NCBI RefSeq assembly: GCF_000348785.1
Contig: NC_020520.1
Location: forward strand, 2,604,001 to 2,668,000
Source of the DNA: Ilumatobacter coccineus YM16-304
GTDB lineage: Bacteria; Actinomycetota; Acidimicrobiia; Acidimicrobiales; Ilumatobacteraceae
Length of the DNA: 64,000 nucleotides
Direction: 5' to 3'
Below the pieces are notes generated by a model. It saw only the letters and a program-made list of their open reading frames with translations, did not search any database and was not told the origin of the DNA. Each line of letters opens with the position of its first letter. Positions within the stretch are counted from its first letter, which is position 1. This document shows, piece by piece, positions 9,100 through 17,246 of the stretch. The position numbers and the translations under genes were made by a program.

Positions 9100-9876
9100 A
9101 TGCATCGGCGCACCGCCTTCGCCGCCTCGGTCGCGGCCCTCGTCGTCTTCGCAGCGTGTTCGTCGGGCTCCGACGACGGAGCCGAGCAGACGCTGCCCGA
9201 CATCACGTTGCTCACCACGACCACGACCACCACGGTCCCGGTGTTCGAGCCTGCCGACGATCCCGCCGACGATCCCGCCGACACGCTCGACGACACGACG
9301 ACCACCGTCGAAGAGACCACGACGGTGCCGACCACCACCGTGCCGCCGACGACCACGACGGTTCCCGACGAGTCCGCCGACGCTCCGTTCGACCTCGAAC
9401 TGACCGGTGTCGGTGCCGCCGCGTTCGGTGCCGACCCCGACGGCATCATCGGGTTCATCAGCTCGTTCATCGGCGGTCCCACCGTCGACACCGGCTACGT
9501 CGACCCGTTCGAGTTCGGTGCCTGTGCGGGCACCCAGGCACGGCGTGTCTTCTGGGGATCGCTGATGTTGGAGTTCGGTGACGCCTCCGACGTCGCAAAT
9601 GGCCGGCTCCACTTCTACGCCTACCAGTACGGGTCGCTCGACCCGGCGGGCCTCGCCCCTGGCACGCCGCCCGATCTGGCGACACCCGAGGGGATCACCT
9701 ACGGCTCGACGGTGGCCGAACTGCTGCAGGCGTACCCCGCGTCCACGTTCATCGAGGAAGACGAGTTCCTACCGACGACCTTCATCGTCAACGACAACCT
9801 CCGCGGCCATCTCACCGGTCTGACCGATCTCGACACGGTCACCATGATCACCGGCGGCCTCCCGTGCGAGGGCTGA
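9100..9876 (+). CDS. Secreted lipoprotein with Thr-rich linker
   Basis: The 258-residue protein starts MHRRTAFAASVAALVVFAACSS: a basic n-region, a hydrophobic core and a lipobox (FAAC, Cys near residue 21). It should be acylated and anchored to the outer face of the membrane. Residues 35-95 form a Thr/Pro/Asp-rich disordered linker (TTTTTTTVP, PADDPADD, VPTTTVPPTTTT) typical of actinobacterial surface proteins. The globular C-terminal part (about 105-258) contains two Cys (FGACAGTQ, GLPCEG) that could pair. No known domain recognised. Confidence 0.75.
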   Translation: MHRRTAFAASVAALVVFAACSSGSDDGAEQTLPDITLLTTTTTTTVPVFEPADDPADDPADTLDDTTTTVEETTTVPTTTVPPTTTTVPDESADAPFDLELTGVGAAAFGADPDGIIGFISSFIGGPTVDTGYVDPFEFGACAGTQARRVFWGSLMLEFGDASDVANGRLHFYAYQYGSLDPAGLAPGTPPDLATPEGITYGSTVAELLQAYPASTFIEEDEFLPTTFIVNDNLRGHLTGLTDLDTVTMITGGLPCEG

Positions 9877-9892
9877 ACACCCCAGCCGGTCG

Positions 9893-10324
9893 ATGAGCTC
9901 GCTCCACGACGCGCACGTCGCCACCGGCTGGTTTCTCATCTGTTCCAACGCGTTCGTCGGTGTCTGGGCACTCGCTGCCCACCTGCTTCCCTCGTTGCGG
10001 CGACGCGAACTGTGGTGGGCGACCGCCGTCGCCCAGATGTCGACCATCGTGGTCGCAGCGATCGGAGCACTCATCGTGAACCGTCACGGCGTCGAACTCG
10101 ACTCGTTCCACGCGCTCTACGGATTCAGCACGATCTTCGCGGTGGCGATCCTCTACAGCTACCGCAACAGCCCGTTCATCGCCGACAAGCTCCACCTGCT
10201 GTACGGGCTCGGCAGCCTGTTCATCATGGGCCTGGGCATCCGCTCGCTGTTCCTCGACGGCGTGGCGACCGAGGTCGGCCTGGCCGTGCTGACCGTGCAG
10301 ACCTGGACGTTGCCGTTCAGCTGA
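9893..10324 (+). CDS. Small four-helix membrane protein
   Basis: A 143-residue protein of unknown function with about four hydrophobic helices: near residues 10-30, 42-64, 72-90 and 102-125. It lacks a cleavable signal and begins MSSLHDAHVATGWF, 16 bp after the lipoprotein stop, so it is probably co-transcribed. Its last 8 nt overlap the 3' end of the convergent dGTPase-like gene. Confidence 0.65.
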   Translation: MSSLHDAHVATGWFLICSNAFVGVWALAAHLLPSLRRRELWWATAVAQMSTIVVAAIGALIVNRHGVELDSFHALYGFSTIFAVAILYSYRNSPFIADKLHLLYGLGSLFIMGLGIRSLFLDGVATEVGLAVLTVQTWTLPFS

Positions 10325-11486
10325 CCGCGGTCGGAAGCTTGGTCGGGTCCCAGTTGAGCTCGACCAGGCCACGCTCGCACGCGTAGCGGTCGGTCATGCC
10401 GGCGACGTAGGCCACCGCGGCGGTGATCGACTCCTGCGAACCGGCCTCGATGAGGTCGAGTGGGACGCCGTCGCCGAGGGCGGCGCGAGCGGTGGCCGAC
10501 GGAATGGCGTGCGGCCGGTCGGCGTAGTGCTCGACGAGCGCCCGCAGCAGCGCGATGACGGCGTCGGCCTGCTGGGTGCTCGCCGGGCGCAGATAGACGT
10601 GCTCGTAGTTGAACGAGCGGAATGCGGCGAGCGCCTCGGCGATGTCGGGCGTCATCCCGATGCGGCCGGTCGACATGGTGGCCGTGATCATCGCTCGGAC
10701 GAACGTTCCGAGTTGGGTACTGCGATCTCGTCCGCAGCGCTCGGCGACGATGTCGGGCAGCATGCCCGGGGTGACGATGCCGGCGGCTGCGGCATCTTCG
10801 AAGTCGTGACAGACGTAGGCGATGCGGTCGGCCCACGACACGACTTCACCCTCGGGGGTCTGCGGTGCGGGGAGGCTCCACGAGTGGTTGCGAATGCCGT
10901 CGAGGGTCTCGGCGCACAGGTTGAGCGGCTGCAACGTGACGTCGGCGCCCCAGGGTGCGTGGTCGAACCCGTCGGGCAGGTACGGCGACAGCGCGTCTTC
11001 GCTGGCGTGCCCTCCCGGACCGTGTCCGCAGTCGTGGCCGATCGCCATCGCCTCGGCCAGCGGCACGTTGAGGCTCAGTGCCTGCGCAATCGAACGGGCG
11101 ACCTGGGCGACTTCGAGCGCGTGGGTCATGCGGTTGCGCTGGTGGTCGCCGGGGAACACGAACACCTGGGTCTTGCCGGCCAGGCGCCGGAACGCCGAGT
11201 CGTGCAGGATGCGGTCTCGGTCGCGCTCGAAGCAGGTGCGATACGGGTCGGGCTCCTCCTCGTGGGCGCGGTTTCCGGCGCCGACGGCACGCGTGCCGTT
11301 GGAGGCGAGCAACGTGCCCTCGAGGTCTTCGCGTGCCTCGCGGGTCATGATGTGGGCTTCGCCGACCGTCGCATGCGAGTCGCGGTGCGCCACGACGACC
11401 TGTTCGCCGAGTTCGTGGCCGGACATGGTCGATGCCCAGCGATCGGCACGCTCGGCGGCGTCGTCAGCGAACGGGAGATCGTCCAT
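10317..11486 (-). CDS. dgt: HD-domain deoxynucleoside triphosphate triphosphohydrolase
   Basis: 389 residues, the length of the dGTPase-like subfamily. The HD metal site is clear: RMTHALEVAQVARS (first His), AIGHDCGHGPGGH (His-Asp plus a further His), and a later ADRIAYVCHDFEDA with the last Asp. Upstream, ILHDSAFRRLAGKTQVF is the signature preceding the HD domain in Dgt enzymes. These hydrolyse dNTPs to the nucleoside and tripolyphosphate and tune DNA precursor pools. The ATG at 11486 (MDDLPFADD) was preferred over a GTG 14 codons upstream that would run into the palindrome region. Confidence 0.88.
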   Translation of the reverse strand: MDDLPFADDAAERADRWASTMSGHELGEQVVVAHRDSHATVGEAHIMTREAREDLEGTLLASNGTRAVGAGNRAHEEEPDPYRTCFERDRDRILHDSAFRRLAGKTQVFVFPGDHQRNRMTHALEVAQVARSIAQALSLNVPLAEAMAIGHDCGHGPGGHASEDALSPYLPDGFDHAPWGADVTLQPLNLCAETLDGIRNHSWSLPAPQTPEGEVVSWADRIAYVCHDFEDAAAAGIVTPGMLPDIVAERCGRDRSTQLGTFVRAMITATMSTGRIGMTPDIAEALAAFRSFNYEHVYLRPASTQQADAVIALLRALVEHYADRPHAIPSATARAALGDGVPLDLIEAGSQESITAAVAYVAGMTDRYACERGLVELNWDPTKLPTAVS

Positions 11487-11524
11487 GAGGCAACGATATG
11501 CCCGCCCGCTCCGATCCCCGCGCA

Positions 11525-11567
11525 CCAACCTGGTTACATCGCTCCGGGAGCGATGTAACCAGGTTGG
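11525..11567. repeat. Near-perfect 43-bp palindrome, copy 1
   Basis: Two perfectly complementary 21-bp arms (11525-11545 and 11547-11567) flank a single G. The core is ACATCGCTCC-G-GGAGCGATGT. It sits between the divergent starts of the dGTPase-like gene (11486) and obg (11605). A second, related palindrome lies at 20446-20484 between convergent genes. It has no poly-T tail, so it is not a standard terminator. A dispersed REP-like element or a binding site for a dimeric regulator are both possible. Confidence 0.8.
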
Positions 11568-11604
11568 CGTCAGGAGCGTGGGTCGGCCGCCCTAGCCTGA
11601 TGGG

Positions 11605-12861
11605 ATGTCGCAGTTCGTTGACGAATGCCAATTGAACGTCAAGGGCGGCGATGGTGGCGCGGGCTGCATCAGCTTCCGGCGTGAAGGCCCCGTCGTGATG
11701 GGCGGTCCGAACGGCGGCGACGGTGGCGACGGTGGCGACATCTGGCTCGTCGCCGACCACAACGTCGCGTCGCTCCTGGCCTTCCGTGACCATCCGCATC
11801 GCAAAGCCGAGCGCGGCGTGCACGGCAAGGGCAAAGACATGCACGGCCGCCGCGGCGAGTCGCTCGAGATCAAGGTGCCGATCGGCACCAAGTGCAGCGA
11901 TCTGTACACCGGCGAGGTGCTCGCCGAACTGAACAACCAGGGCGACCGGTGGCTCGCGGCAGCGGGCGGGCGCGGTGGACGTGGCAATGCGAAGTTCCTG
12001 TCGAACAAGCGCCGCGCCCCGAGCTTCGCCGAGCAGGGCGAACACGGCGAAGAGCGTTGGCTCAAGCTCGAACTGCGCCTCATGGCCGACGTCGCACTCG
12101 TCGGGTTCCCCAACGTGGGCAAGTCGACGCTGATCAGCGTCATCTCCGCGGCGAAACCGAAGATCGCGAACTACCCGTTCACCACGCTCGAACCGAACCT
12201 CGGGGTCGTCAGCATCGACGACAACACCGAGTTCGTCGTCGCCGACATCCCGGGCCTCATCGAAGGTGCCAGCGAAGGCAAGGGGCTCGGCCACCAGTTC
12301 CTGCGCCACGTCGAACGGGCCCGCGTCCTGTGCCTCATGGTCGATCTCGCCCCGACCGACGGGGTGTGGCCCCAAGATCAGGTGGCCACGCTGCTCGACG
12401 AACTCGGCAGCTACCAACCCGACCTCCTCGACCGACCGCGCCTCGTCGTCGGCACGAAGGCCGACATGGTGCAGCCCGACGACCTCGAGATCCTCGAGTG
12501 GACCGGCGACACCGTCTCGGCCATCACCGGCCAGGGGGTGCGGGAGTTGGTCGGCAAGATGGCAGCGCTCGTCCACGACGCCCGCCAGGAGGTCGAACAC
12601 GAAGACGGCCTCATCGTCATCCGGCCCGAAGCGAGCGGGGCGATCGTCGAGCGCCTCGACGACAACGAGTTCCGCCTCGTCGGCCGAGACGTCGAGCGAG
12701 CCGTTGCGCTCAACGACGTCACCACCCCCGAGGCGCTCGCCTACATCGACTACCGCCTCGAACGACTCGGTGTGCCCAAGATGCTCAACCGAGCCGGCGC
12801 ACGCGAAGGCGACATCATCTGGATCGGCGAGTTCAGCTTCGAGTACGTCCCGCTCGTCTGA
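11605..12861 (+). CDS. obg: Obg/CgtA GTPase
   Basis: 418 residues. The glycine-rich Obg fold fills residues 1-158 (VKGGDGGAGCISFRRE, GGPNGGDGGDGGD). The G domain follows with the P-loop GFPNVGKST near residue 165, switch I (NYPFTTLEPNLG), the G3 motif (DIPGLIEGA) and the G4 region (VGTKADM). The C-terminal ~80 residues form an OCT domain (IVERLDDNEFRLVGRDVER). Obg binds the 50S subunit and couples ribosome assembly to the stringent response. Its position directly upstream of proB is a well-conserved actinobacterial arrangement. Confidence 0.95.
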   Translation: MSQFVDECQLNVKGGDGGAGCISFRREGPVVMGGPNGGDGGDGGDIWLVADHNVASLLAFRDHPHRKAERGVHGKGKDMHGRRGESLEIKVPIGTKCSDLYTGEVLAELNNQGDRWLAAAGGRGGRGNAKFLSNKRRAPSFAEQGEHGEERWLKLELRLMADVALVGFPNVGKSTLISVISAAKPKIANYPFTTLEPNLGVVSIDDNTEFVVADIPGLIEGASEGKGLGHQFLRHVERARVLCLMVDLAPTDGVWPQDQVATLLDELGSYQPDLLDRPRLVVGTKADMVQPDDLEILEWTGDTVSAITGQGVRELVGKMAALVHDARQEVEHEDGLIVIRPEASGAIVERLDDNEFRLVGRDVERAVALNDVTTPEALAYIDYRLERLGVPKMLNRAGAREGDIIWIGEFSFEYVPLV

Positions 12862-12920
12862 GCTGGTGTGACACGAAACGCATCCACGTCGCTCGGCCAC
12901 GCTGACGCCAGAATGAGCTC

Positions 12921-14027
12921 ATGAGAATCGTCGCGAAGATCGGTACGGCGTCGATCACGACCGATGCCGGCGTGATCGACACCGCAGCGATCGCGCGCCT
13001 CGCCGACGAGGTCGCCGCGCTGAAGGCCGGCGGGCACGACGTGATCGTCGTGTCGTCGGGTGCAGTCGCTGCCGGACTCGCTGTGCTCGACATGACGCAA
13101 CGGCCGTCCGACATCCAGACGGTGCAGGCGGTGTCGGCGGTCGGTCAGAGCCGTCTGGTCGAGGCGTACAACATCGAGTTCGCCCGACACTCGCTCATCG
13201 GCGCCCAACTGCTCGTCGACTCGATGGACTTCGTCGAGCGCACGCAGTACCTGCACCTGCGCACCACGATCGACCGGTTGCTCGATCTCGGCTGCGTGCC
13301 GATCGTCAACGAGAACGACGCCATCGCCAACGACGAACTCCGCTACGGCGACAACGACCGGATCGCGGCGATGATCGCGAACAGCGTCAACGCCGACGTG
13401 CTGGTGTTGCTCACCGACATGGACGGTGTGTTCACCGCTGATCCCCGAACCGACTCGACGGCGACGCTCATCCCCTTCATCCGAGCCGACGACCCGTTGC
13501 TGTCGATCTCGGCCGACTCGGGTGGCAGCGGACGGGGGAGTGGCGGCATGGCGAGCAAGCTCACCGCTGCTCGCATGGCCTCGTGGTCGGGCGTGCGGTG
13601 CGTGATCGCCCGAGCCGCCCGGCGTGGCGTGCTGCAAGGTGCGGTGTCGGACGAGCTCGTCGGCACCACGTTCGCTCCGCACGAACGCACGCTGTCGGCT
13701 CGCAAGCTCTGGATCGCGTTCGCCGCCGAAGTGGCCGGCGTGGTGCAGGTCGACGAGGGTGCTCGTCAGGCGTTGATCGATCGGCCCAACAGCTTGCTGC
13801 CCGCGGGCGTGGTGGCAGCGACCGGAGACTTCGCCGCACGCGACGTGGTCGACGTGGTGAGTGCCGACGGAGAAGTGTTCGCTCGGGGCATCGCGTCGAT
13901 GTCGGCCGCCGCCGTCAGCGAGTTCGGTGGTCGCCGCACGGCCGACATCCCCGAGGGCTACAACGAGGTCGTCCATCGTGACGACCTCGTCGTGCTCTCA
14001 CTCGGTCTGAGCGCCGCACGGCGCTGA
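12921..14027 (+). CDS. proB: Glutamate 5-kinase
   Basis: 368 residues. It phosphorylates L-glutamate in the first step of proline synthesis. The amino-acid-kinase fold is visible from VAKIGTASIT (phosphate loop), VIVVSSGAVAAGLAVL, PIVNENDAIANDELRYGDND (glutamate and ATP binding) and LLTDMDGVFTADPR. A GGSGRGSGGMASKLTAARMA segment precedes the C-terminal PUA domain (about residues 275-355, LPAGVVAATGDFAARDVV), as in E. coli ProB. It lies 59 bp after obg, and the 3' end is 5 bp from the convergent pspA stop. Confidence 0.95.
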   Translation: MRIVAKIGTASITTDAGVIDTAAIARLADEVAALKAGGHDVIVVSSGAVAAGLAVLDMTQRPSDIQTVQAVSAVGQSRLVEAYNIEFARHSLIGAQLLVDSMDFVERTQYLHLRTTIDRLLDLGCVPIVNENDAIANDELRYGDNDRIAAMIANSVNADVLVLLTDMDGVFTADPRTDSTATLIPFIRADDPLLSISADSGGSGRGSGGMASKLTAARMASWSGVRCVIARAARRGVLQGAVSDELVGTTFAPHERTLSARKLWIAFAAEVAGVVQVDEGARQALIDRPNSLLPAGVVAATGDFAARDVVDVVSADGEVFARGIASMSAAAVSEFGGRRTADIPEGYNEVVHRDDLVVLSLGLSAARR

Positions 14028-14032
14028 GCAGA

Positions 14033-14815
14033 TCAGCCTTCTGACGGCTGAGCCTGAGCTTCGCTCGACTCGGCGGTGACCTCGGCGGTCGCCGAATCGA
14101 GGCCGAGTTCGGCACGGAGCTCCGACAGGCGGCTCTGCGCTGCCACGTTGGCCGTGGCCTGCTCGATCTCGAGCACGCGGCTCTCGACGGTGACCTCGCT
14201 GAGCTCGGACTTCGCCTTGGCCTTCGCGTAACGAGCCTCGATCTTCTCCTGCACCTCGTTGAACGTCGGCACGTCTTCGCCGACCGTCTCGGTGAGCGCC
14301 GACATCGCCTTGTTCATCTCTTCCTGCATGTTCGCCTGATCGAGCTGGCTCAGCAGCTTCGACTTCTCGGCGATCTTCTCCTGGAGGAGGCGGGAGTTCT
14401 GCTGGACCGCGGCCTTGGCCTGGTCGGACGCCTGGGTCGACTCGAGCACGAGCGACTTCAGGCTCTCGACGTCGGCTTCGAGTGAGATCAGCTTGTCGGC
14501 GATGGTCTCGGCGGCCTGCGTGTACTGCGTGGCCTTCTCGGCGTTGCCGGCCTTCTGCGCGTCGCTGGCCATGATGAGGGCCTGGCGGGCGTTGCCGTTG
14601 AGCTTCTCGAGCTCTTCCATCTTCTTGTTGAGACGGATCTCGGCCTGCTTCTGGTTGGCGATGACGTTTGCGGCCTGGTCTTTGAGGGTGACGTGCTGGT
14701 TCTTGGCCTGGCTGATCGCCTGTTCGAGCTGCACCTTCGGGTCGGCGTTCTCTTCGAATCGGCCTGTGAGCTTCGCCAGCAGGTAGTTCCAACGCTTCTT
14801 CAGGTACTTGAACAT
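14033..14815 (-). CDS. pspA: PspA/IM30 family membrane-stress protein
   Basis: 260 residues, almost entirely alpha-helical and charged. The N-terminus (MFKYLKKRWNYLLAKLTG) can form the amphipathic helix that binds stressed membranes. ENADPKVQLEQAISQAKNQH is the family signature, followed by long coiled coils to about residue 220 and a disordered acidic tail. PspA is the bacterial ESCRT-III relative that forms oligomers on leaky membranes. The murJ gene lies 9 bp upstream, so envelope maintenance and peptidoglycan flipping are expressed together here. Confidence 0.9.
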   Translation of the reverse strand: MFKYLKKRWNYLLAKLTGRFEENADPKVQLEQAISQAKNQHVTLKDQAANVIANQKQAEIRLNKKMEELEKLNGNARQALIMASDAQKAGNAEKATQYTQAAETIADKLISLEADVESLKSLVLESTQASDQAKAAVQQNSRLLQEKIAEKSKLLSQLDQANMQEEMNKAMSALTETVGEDVPTFNEVQEKIEARYAKAKAKSELSEVTVESRVLEIEQATANVAAQSRLSELRAELGLDSATAEVTAESSEAQAQPSEG

Positions 14816-14824
14816 GCGGCGATC

Positions 14825-16411
14825 TTACTCTTTCGCCGGGATGCTTCGCCTCGGAAAGCGGCGGCGCAGTGCATCGAGTTCGGTCGCTTCCATGGCGAAG
14901 AGGAGCACGCCGTAGACCACGACGCCGACGATCGTGCCGACGCCGAGCCTGACGACGGCGTCGATGCCGACGTTGCCGCCGACGTTGCGGGTGATGAACC
15001 AGACCGATTCACCCATGATCGCGGCGGCCACGATCATCTTCCAGATGCTCGCCAACACCTCGCCGACCGAGAACCCGGGGACCTTGTAGCTCAGGATCTG
15101 CAACACCCACAGACCCGACAGCCCGTAGGCGATCGCGAACGAGGCACCGAGGCCCAGCACGCCGTAGGAGCCGACGAGCACGATCGCCAGCACGATGTTG
15201 ATGACGTTCTCGACGAGGTTGACCTTGAACGCCGTCTTGGTGTCCTGGTGGGCGTAGAACGTGCGGAGCACGAACATGTAGACCGAGAACGCACCGAGGC
15301 CGAGCGCGAACCCGGCGAGCGCCCGGGACGACGCGATCGAGCCTTCTGCGCCGAACTCGCCGTTCTGCACGGCGAGACCGATCAGCGGTTGTCGGAGGAC
15401 GAACAGCCCGACGCCCGCCGGAATGGTGAGCAACGCGGTCATTCGCACACCCAGGGAGGCCGAACTGATGAACGCGGTCTTGTCTGCTCGAGCGACCGCT
15501 CGGGCCATCTCGGGCTGGAAGGTCGTGGCGATCGACACGCCGAGGAGCCCGTGGGGGAGCATGAAGAACGTGAAGCCGATGAAGTAGGCGAAGGCGTTCG
15601 ACGAGCCGGGTTCGGTCAGGTTGCGGATGACCGTCAGGGCCACGATGTTGGCGGTGACGAATCCGAGGGTCCAGAACGACAGCGAGAGCAGTTTCCTGAC
15701 CGCCGGGTGCTTGAGGTTCCACACGAACTTCGGGCGGAGGCCGGCCGATCGGGCCGCGGGGAGCAGGATCAGGGCCATCGCGGCGATGCCGACGGTGGCG
15801 CCGAAGCCGAGCGTGAGCCGGAGCCGCGTGTCGTCGAGCACGTCGGTGAGCTGCCAGCCGCCTTCACCCGGCGACGGCAGCGAGAGCAGCGTCGCGATGA
15901 TGATCAGGTTGGGAACGATCGGGCTCCAGGCCGCGGCGAAGAACTGTCGGCGGCTGTTGAGATACGCGTTCGCCAGGCCGGTGAGCCCGTAGAACAGGAT
16001 CTGGATCAGGAAGATGCGGACGAGGGTCGTGCCGACGGTGCGGAACAGGTTGGCGTCGACGTTGTCGGCCACATCGACCGAGAACACGCCGAACACGAGC
16101 GGAGCGGCGGCGACGGCGATGAGCGTGACCAAGGTGATCAGCGCCACCGAGGTGGTGACCACGACGTTGCGGGACTCGTCGTCGTCGTTCGCGTCGAACG
16201 AGGTGAACAGCGGGACGAGCGTCGCCGACAGCACTCCGCCGACCAGCAGTTCGTACACGATGTTCGGTGACTCGTTGGCGAGGATGTAGGCGTCGGCCAA
16301 CGCACCGTCACCCAGCACGGCGGCGAGGGCGGTGACGCGCAGCAGCCCGGTGATCCGCGACAGCGCGGTGCCGGCGGCAACGACCAGGTTGCTCTTGAGG
16401 AGACCGCTCAT
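14825..16411 (-). CDS. murJ: Lipid II flippase MurJ
   Basis: 528 residues with about 14 hydrophobic helices and the MurJ/MviN N-terminal signature (LVVAAGTALSRITGLLRVTALAAVLG, with the conserved ADAYILANESPN just after). It moves the peptidoglycan precursor lipid II across the plasma membrane. Central basic residues of the flippase cavity are plausible in LNSRRQFFAAAWSP. The C-terminal helices end in a short basic tail. There is no extended cytoplasmic kinase-like domain of the mycobacterial MviN type. It sits between the 239-residue coiled-coil protein (18 bp upstream) and pspA. Confidence 0.92.
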   Translation of the reverse strand: MSGLLKSNLVVAAGTALSRITGLLRVTALAAVLGDGALADAYILANESPNIVYELLVGGVLSATLVPLFTSFDANDDDESRNVVVTTSVALITLVTLIAVAAAPLVFGVFSVDVADNVDANLFRTVGTTLVRIFLIQILFYGLTGLANAYLNSRRQFFAAAWSPIVPNLIIIATLLSLPSPGEGGWQLTDVLDDTRLRLTLGFGATVGIAAMALILLPAARSAGLRPKFVWNLKHPAVRKLLSLSFWTLGFVTANIVALTVIRNLTEPGSSNAFAYFIGFTFFMLPHGLLGVSIATTFQPEMARAVARADKTAFISSASLGVRMTALLTIPAGVGLFVLRQPLIGLAVQNGEFGAEGSIASSRALAGFALGLGAFSVYMFVLRTFYAHQDTKTAFKVNLVENVINIVLAIVLVGSYGVLGLGASFAIAYGLSGLWVLQILSYKVPGFSVGEVLASIWKMIVAAAIMGESVWFITRNVGGNVGIDAVVRLGVGTIVGVVVYGVLLFAMEATELDALRRRFPRRSIPAKE

Positions 16412-16429
16412 GAGGCGATCAGCGTCCGA

Positions 16430-17149
16430 TCACGGACGGTTCGTCTCCTCGACGGCGAGTCGAAGACCTTCGAGTTCCACCACCAGGTCGTCGACGTCGT
16501 GTTCGTACGTGTCGGTGTCGGCGGCTCCGATGCTCACTTCGGCGGCGCGGGCGACGAGTTCGTCGAGACGGGTCTGTGTGAGGCGCAGCGTGCTCGCCGT
16601 CTGGGCCGACTGCGCCTTGAGTCGGTCGGTGGTGGCCAGTTGCGCTTCGACGGAGGCGATGGCGGCGTCGACCTGCTCGTCGGGGATCGACGCCCGCTGC
16701 TGTTGGAGTGTGGCGAGCTTGGAGCGGAGCGCCGTCGGGTCGAGGCGCGTGACGGCGGCATCGATCTCGTCGCCGCGTCGCGCGATCTCGAAGGTCTCGT
16801 CGAGACCGTGTTGGAGCTTCTGGGCCACGGCGTCCATTCGGTCGCGCAGCGGACCCTCGCGAGCCGTGGAGATCGTGTCGTGGAGCCGAGCGGCCGAACG
16901 CTGGGCGCCTTGCACGAACTGGCGCCACGGTTCACCGACGGTGAACGGGTCGATCTTGGGTCGAGCCTGCGGCTTCGGCATGCCGACGGCGACGAGTCCG
17001 GCATAGACGACGAGGCCGCCGACGATGCCGAGCGGCCAGGCGAGCCCGCCGACGACGAGTGCCACGGCAACGCCGATTCCGACGGCGATCCGCCACGACA
17101 GGATCACCTGCGCGGTCTGCTTGGTGTAGAAGCGGTCCCGAAACGACAT
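16430..17149 (-). CDS. Two-helix membrane protein with coiled-coil domain
   Basis: 239 residues, family not recognised. It opens with a basic segment (MSFRDRFYTKQTAQVILSWR), then two transmembrane helices (about residues 20-35 and 37-55). A long Gln/Arg/Glu-rich cytoplasmic part forms a coiled coil (LRSKLATLQQQRASIP, ATTDRLKAQSAQTASTLRLTQTRLDEL). Being immediately upstream of murJ and pspA, and next to a CbxX-type AAA ATPase, it probably belongs to an envelope-stress group. A membrane partner of PspA is one guess (inference only). Confidence 0.6.
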   Translation of the reverse strand: MSFRDRFYTKQTAQVILSWRIAVGIGVAVALVVGGLAWPLGIVGGLVVYAGLVAVGMPKPQARPKIDPFTVGEPWRQFVQGAQRSAARLHDTISTAREGPLRDRMDAVAQKLQHGLDETFEIARRGDEIDAAVTRLDPTALRSKLATLQQQRASIPDEQVDAAIASVEAQLATTDRLKAQSAQTASTLRLTQTRLDELVARAAEVSIGAADTDTYEHDVDDLVVELEGLRLAVEETNRP

Positions 17150-17246
17150 CGTCCTGCGACGTTACTCGCCGATCTCCGCAACGAATGTGACAGTCGAGAG
17201 CCGCACAACGATGCGGGAGGGCGGTCGACGCCGAGGGTGCAGCCCG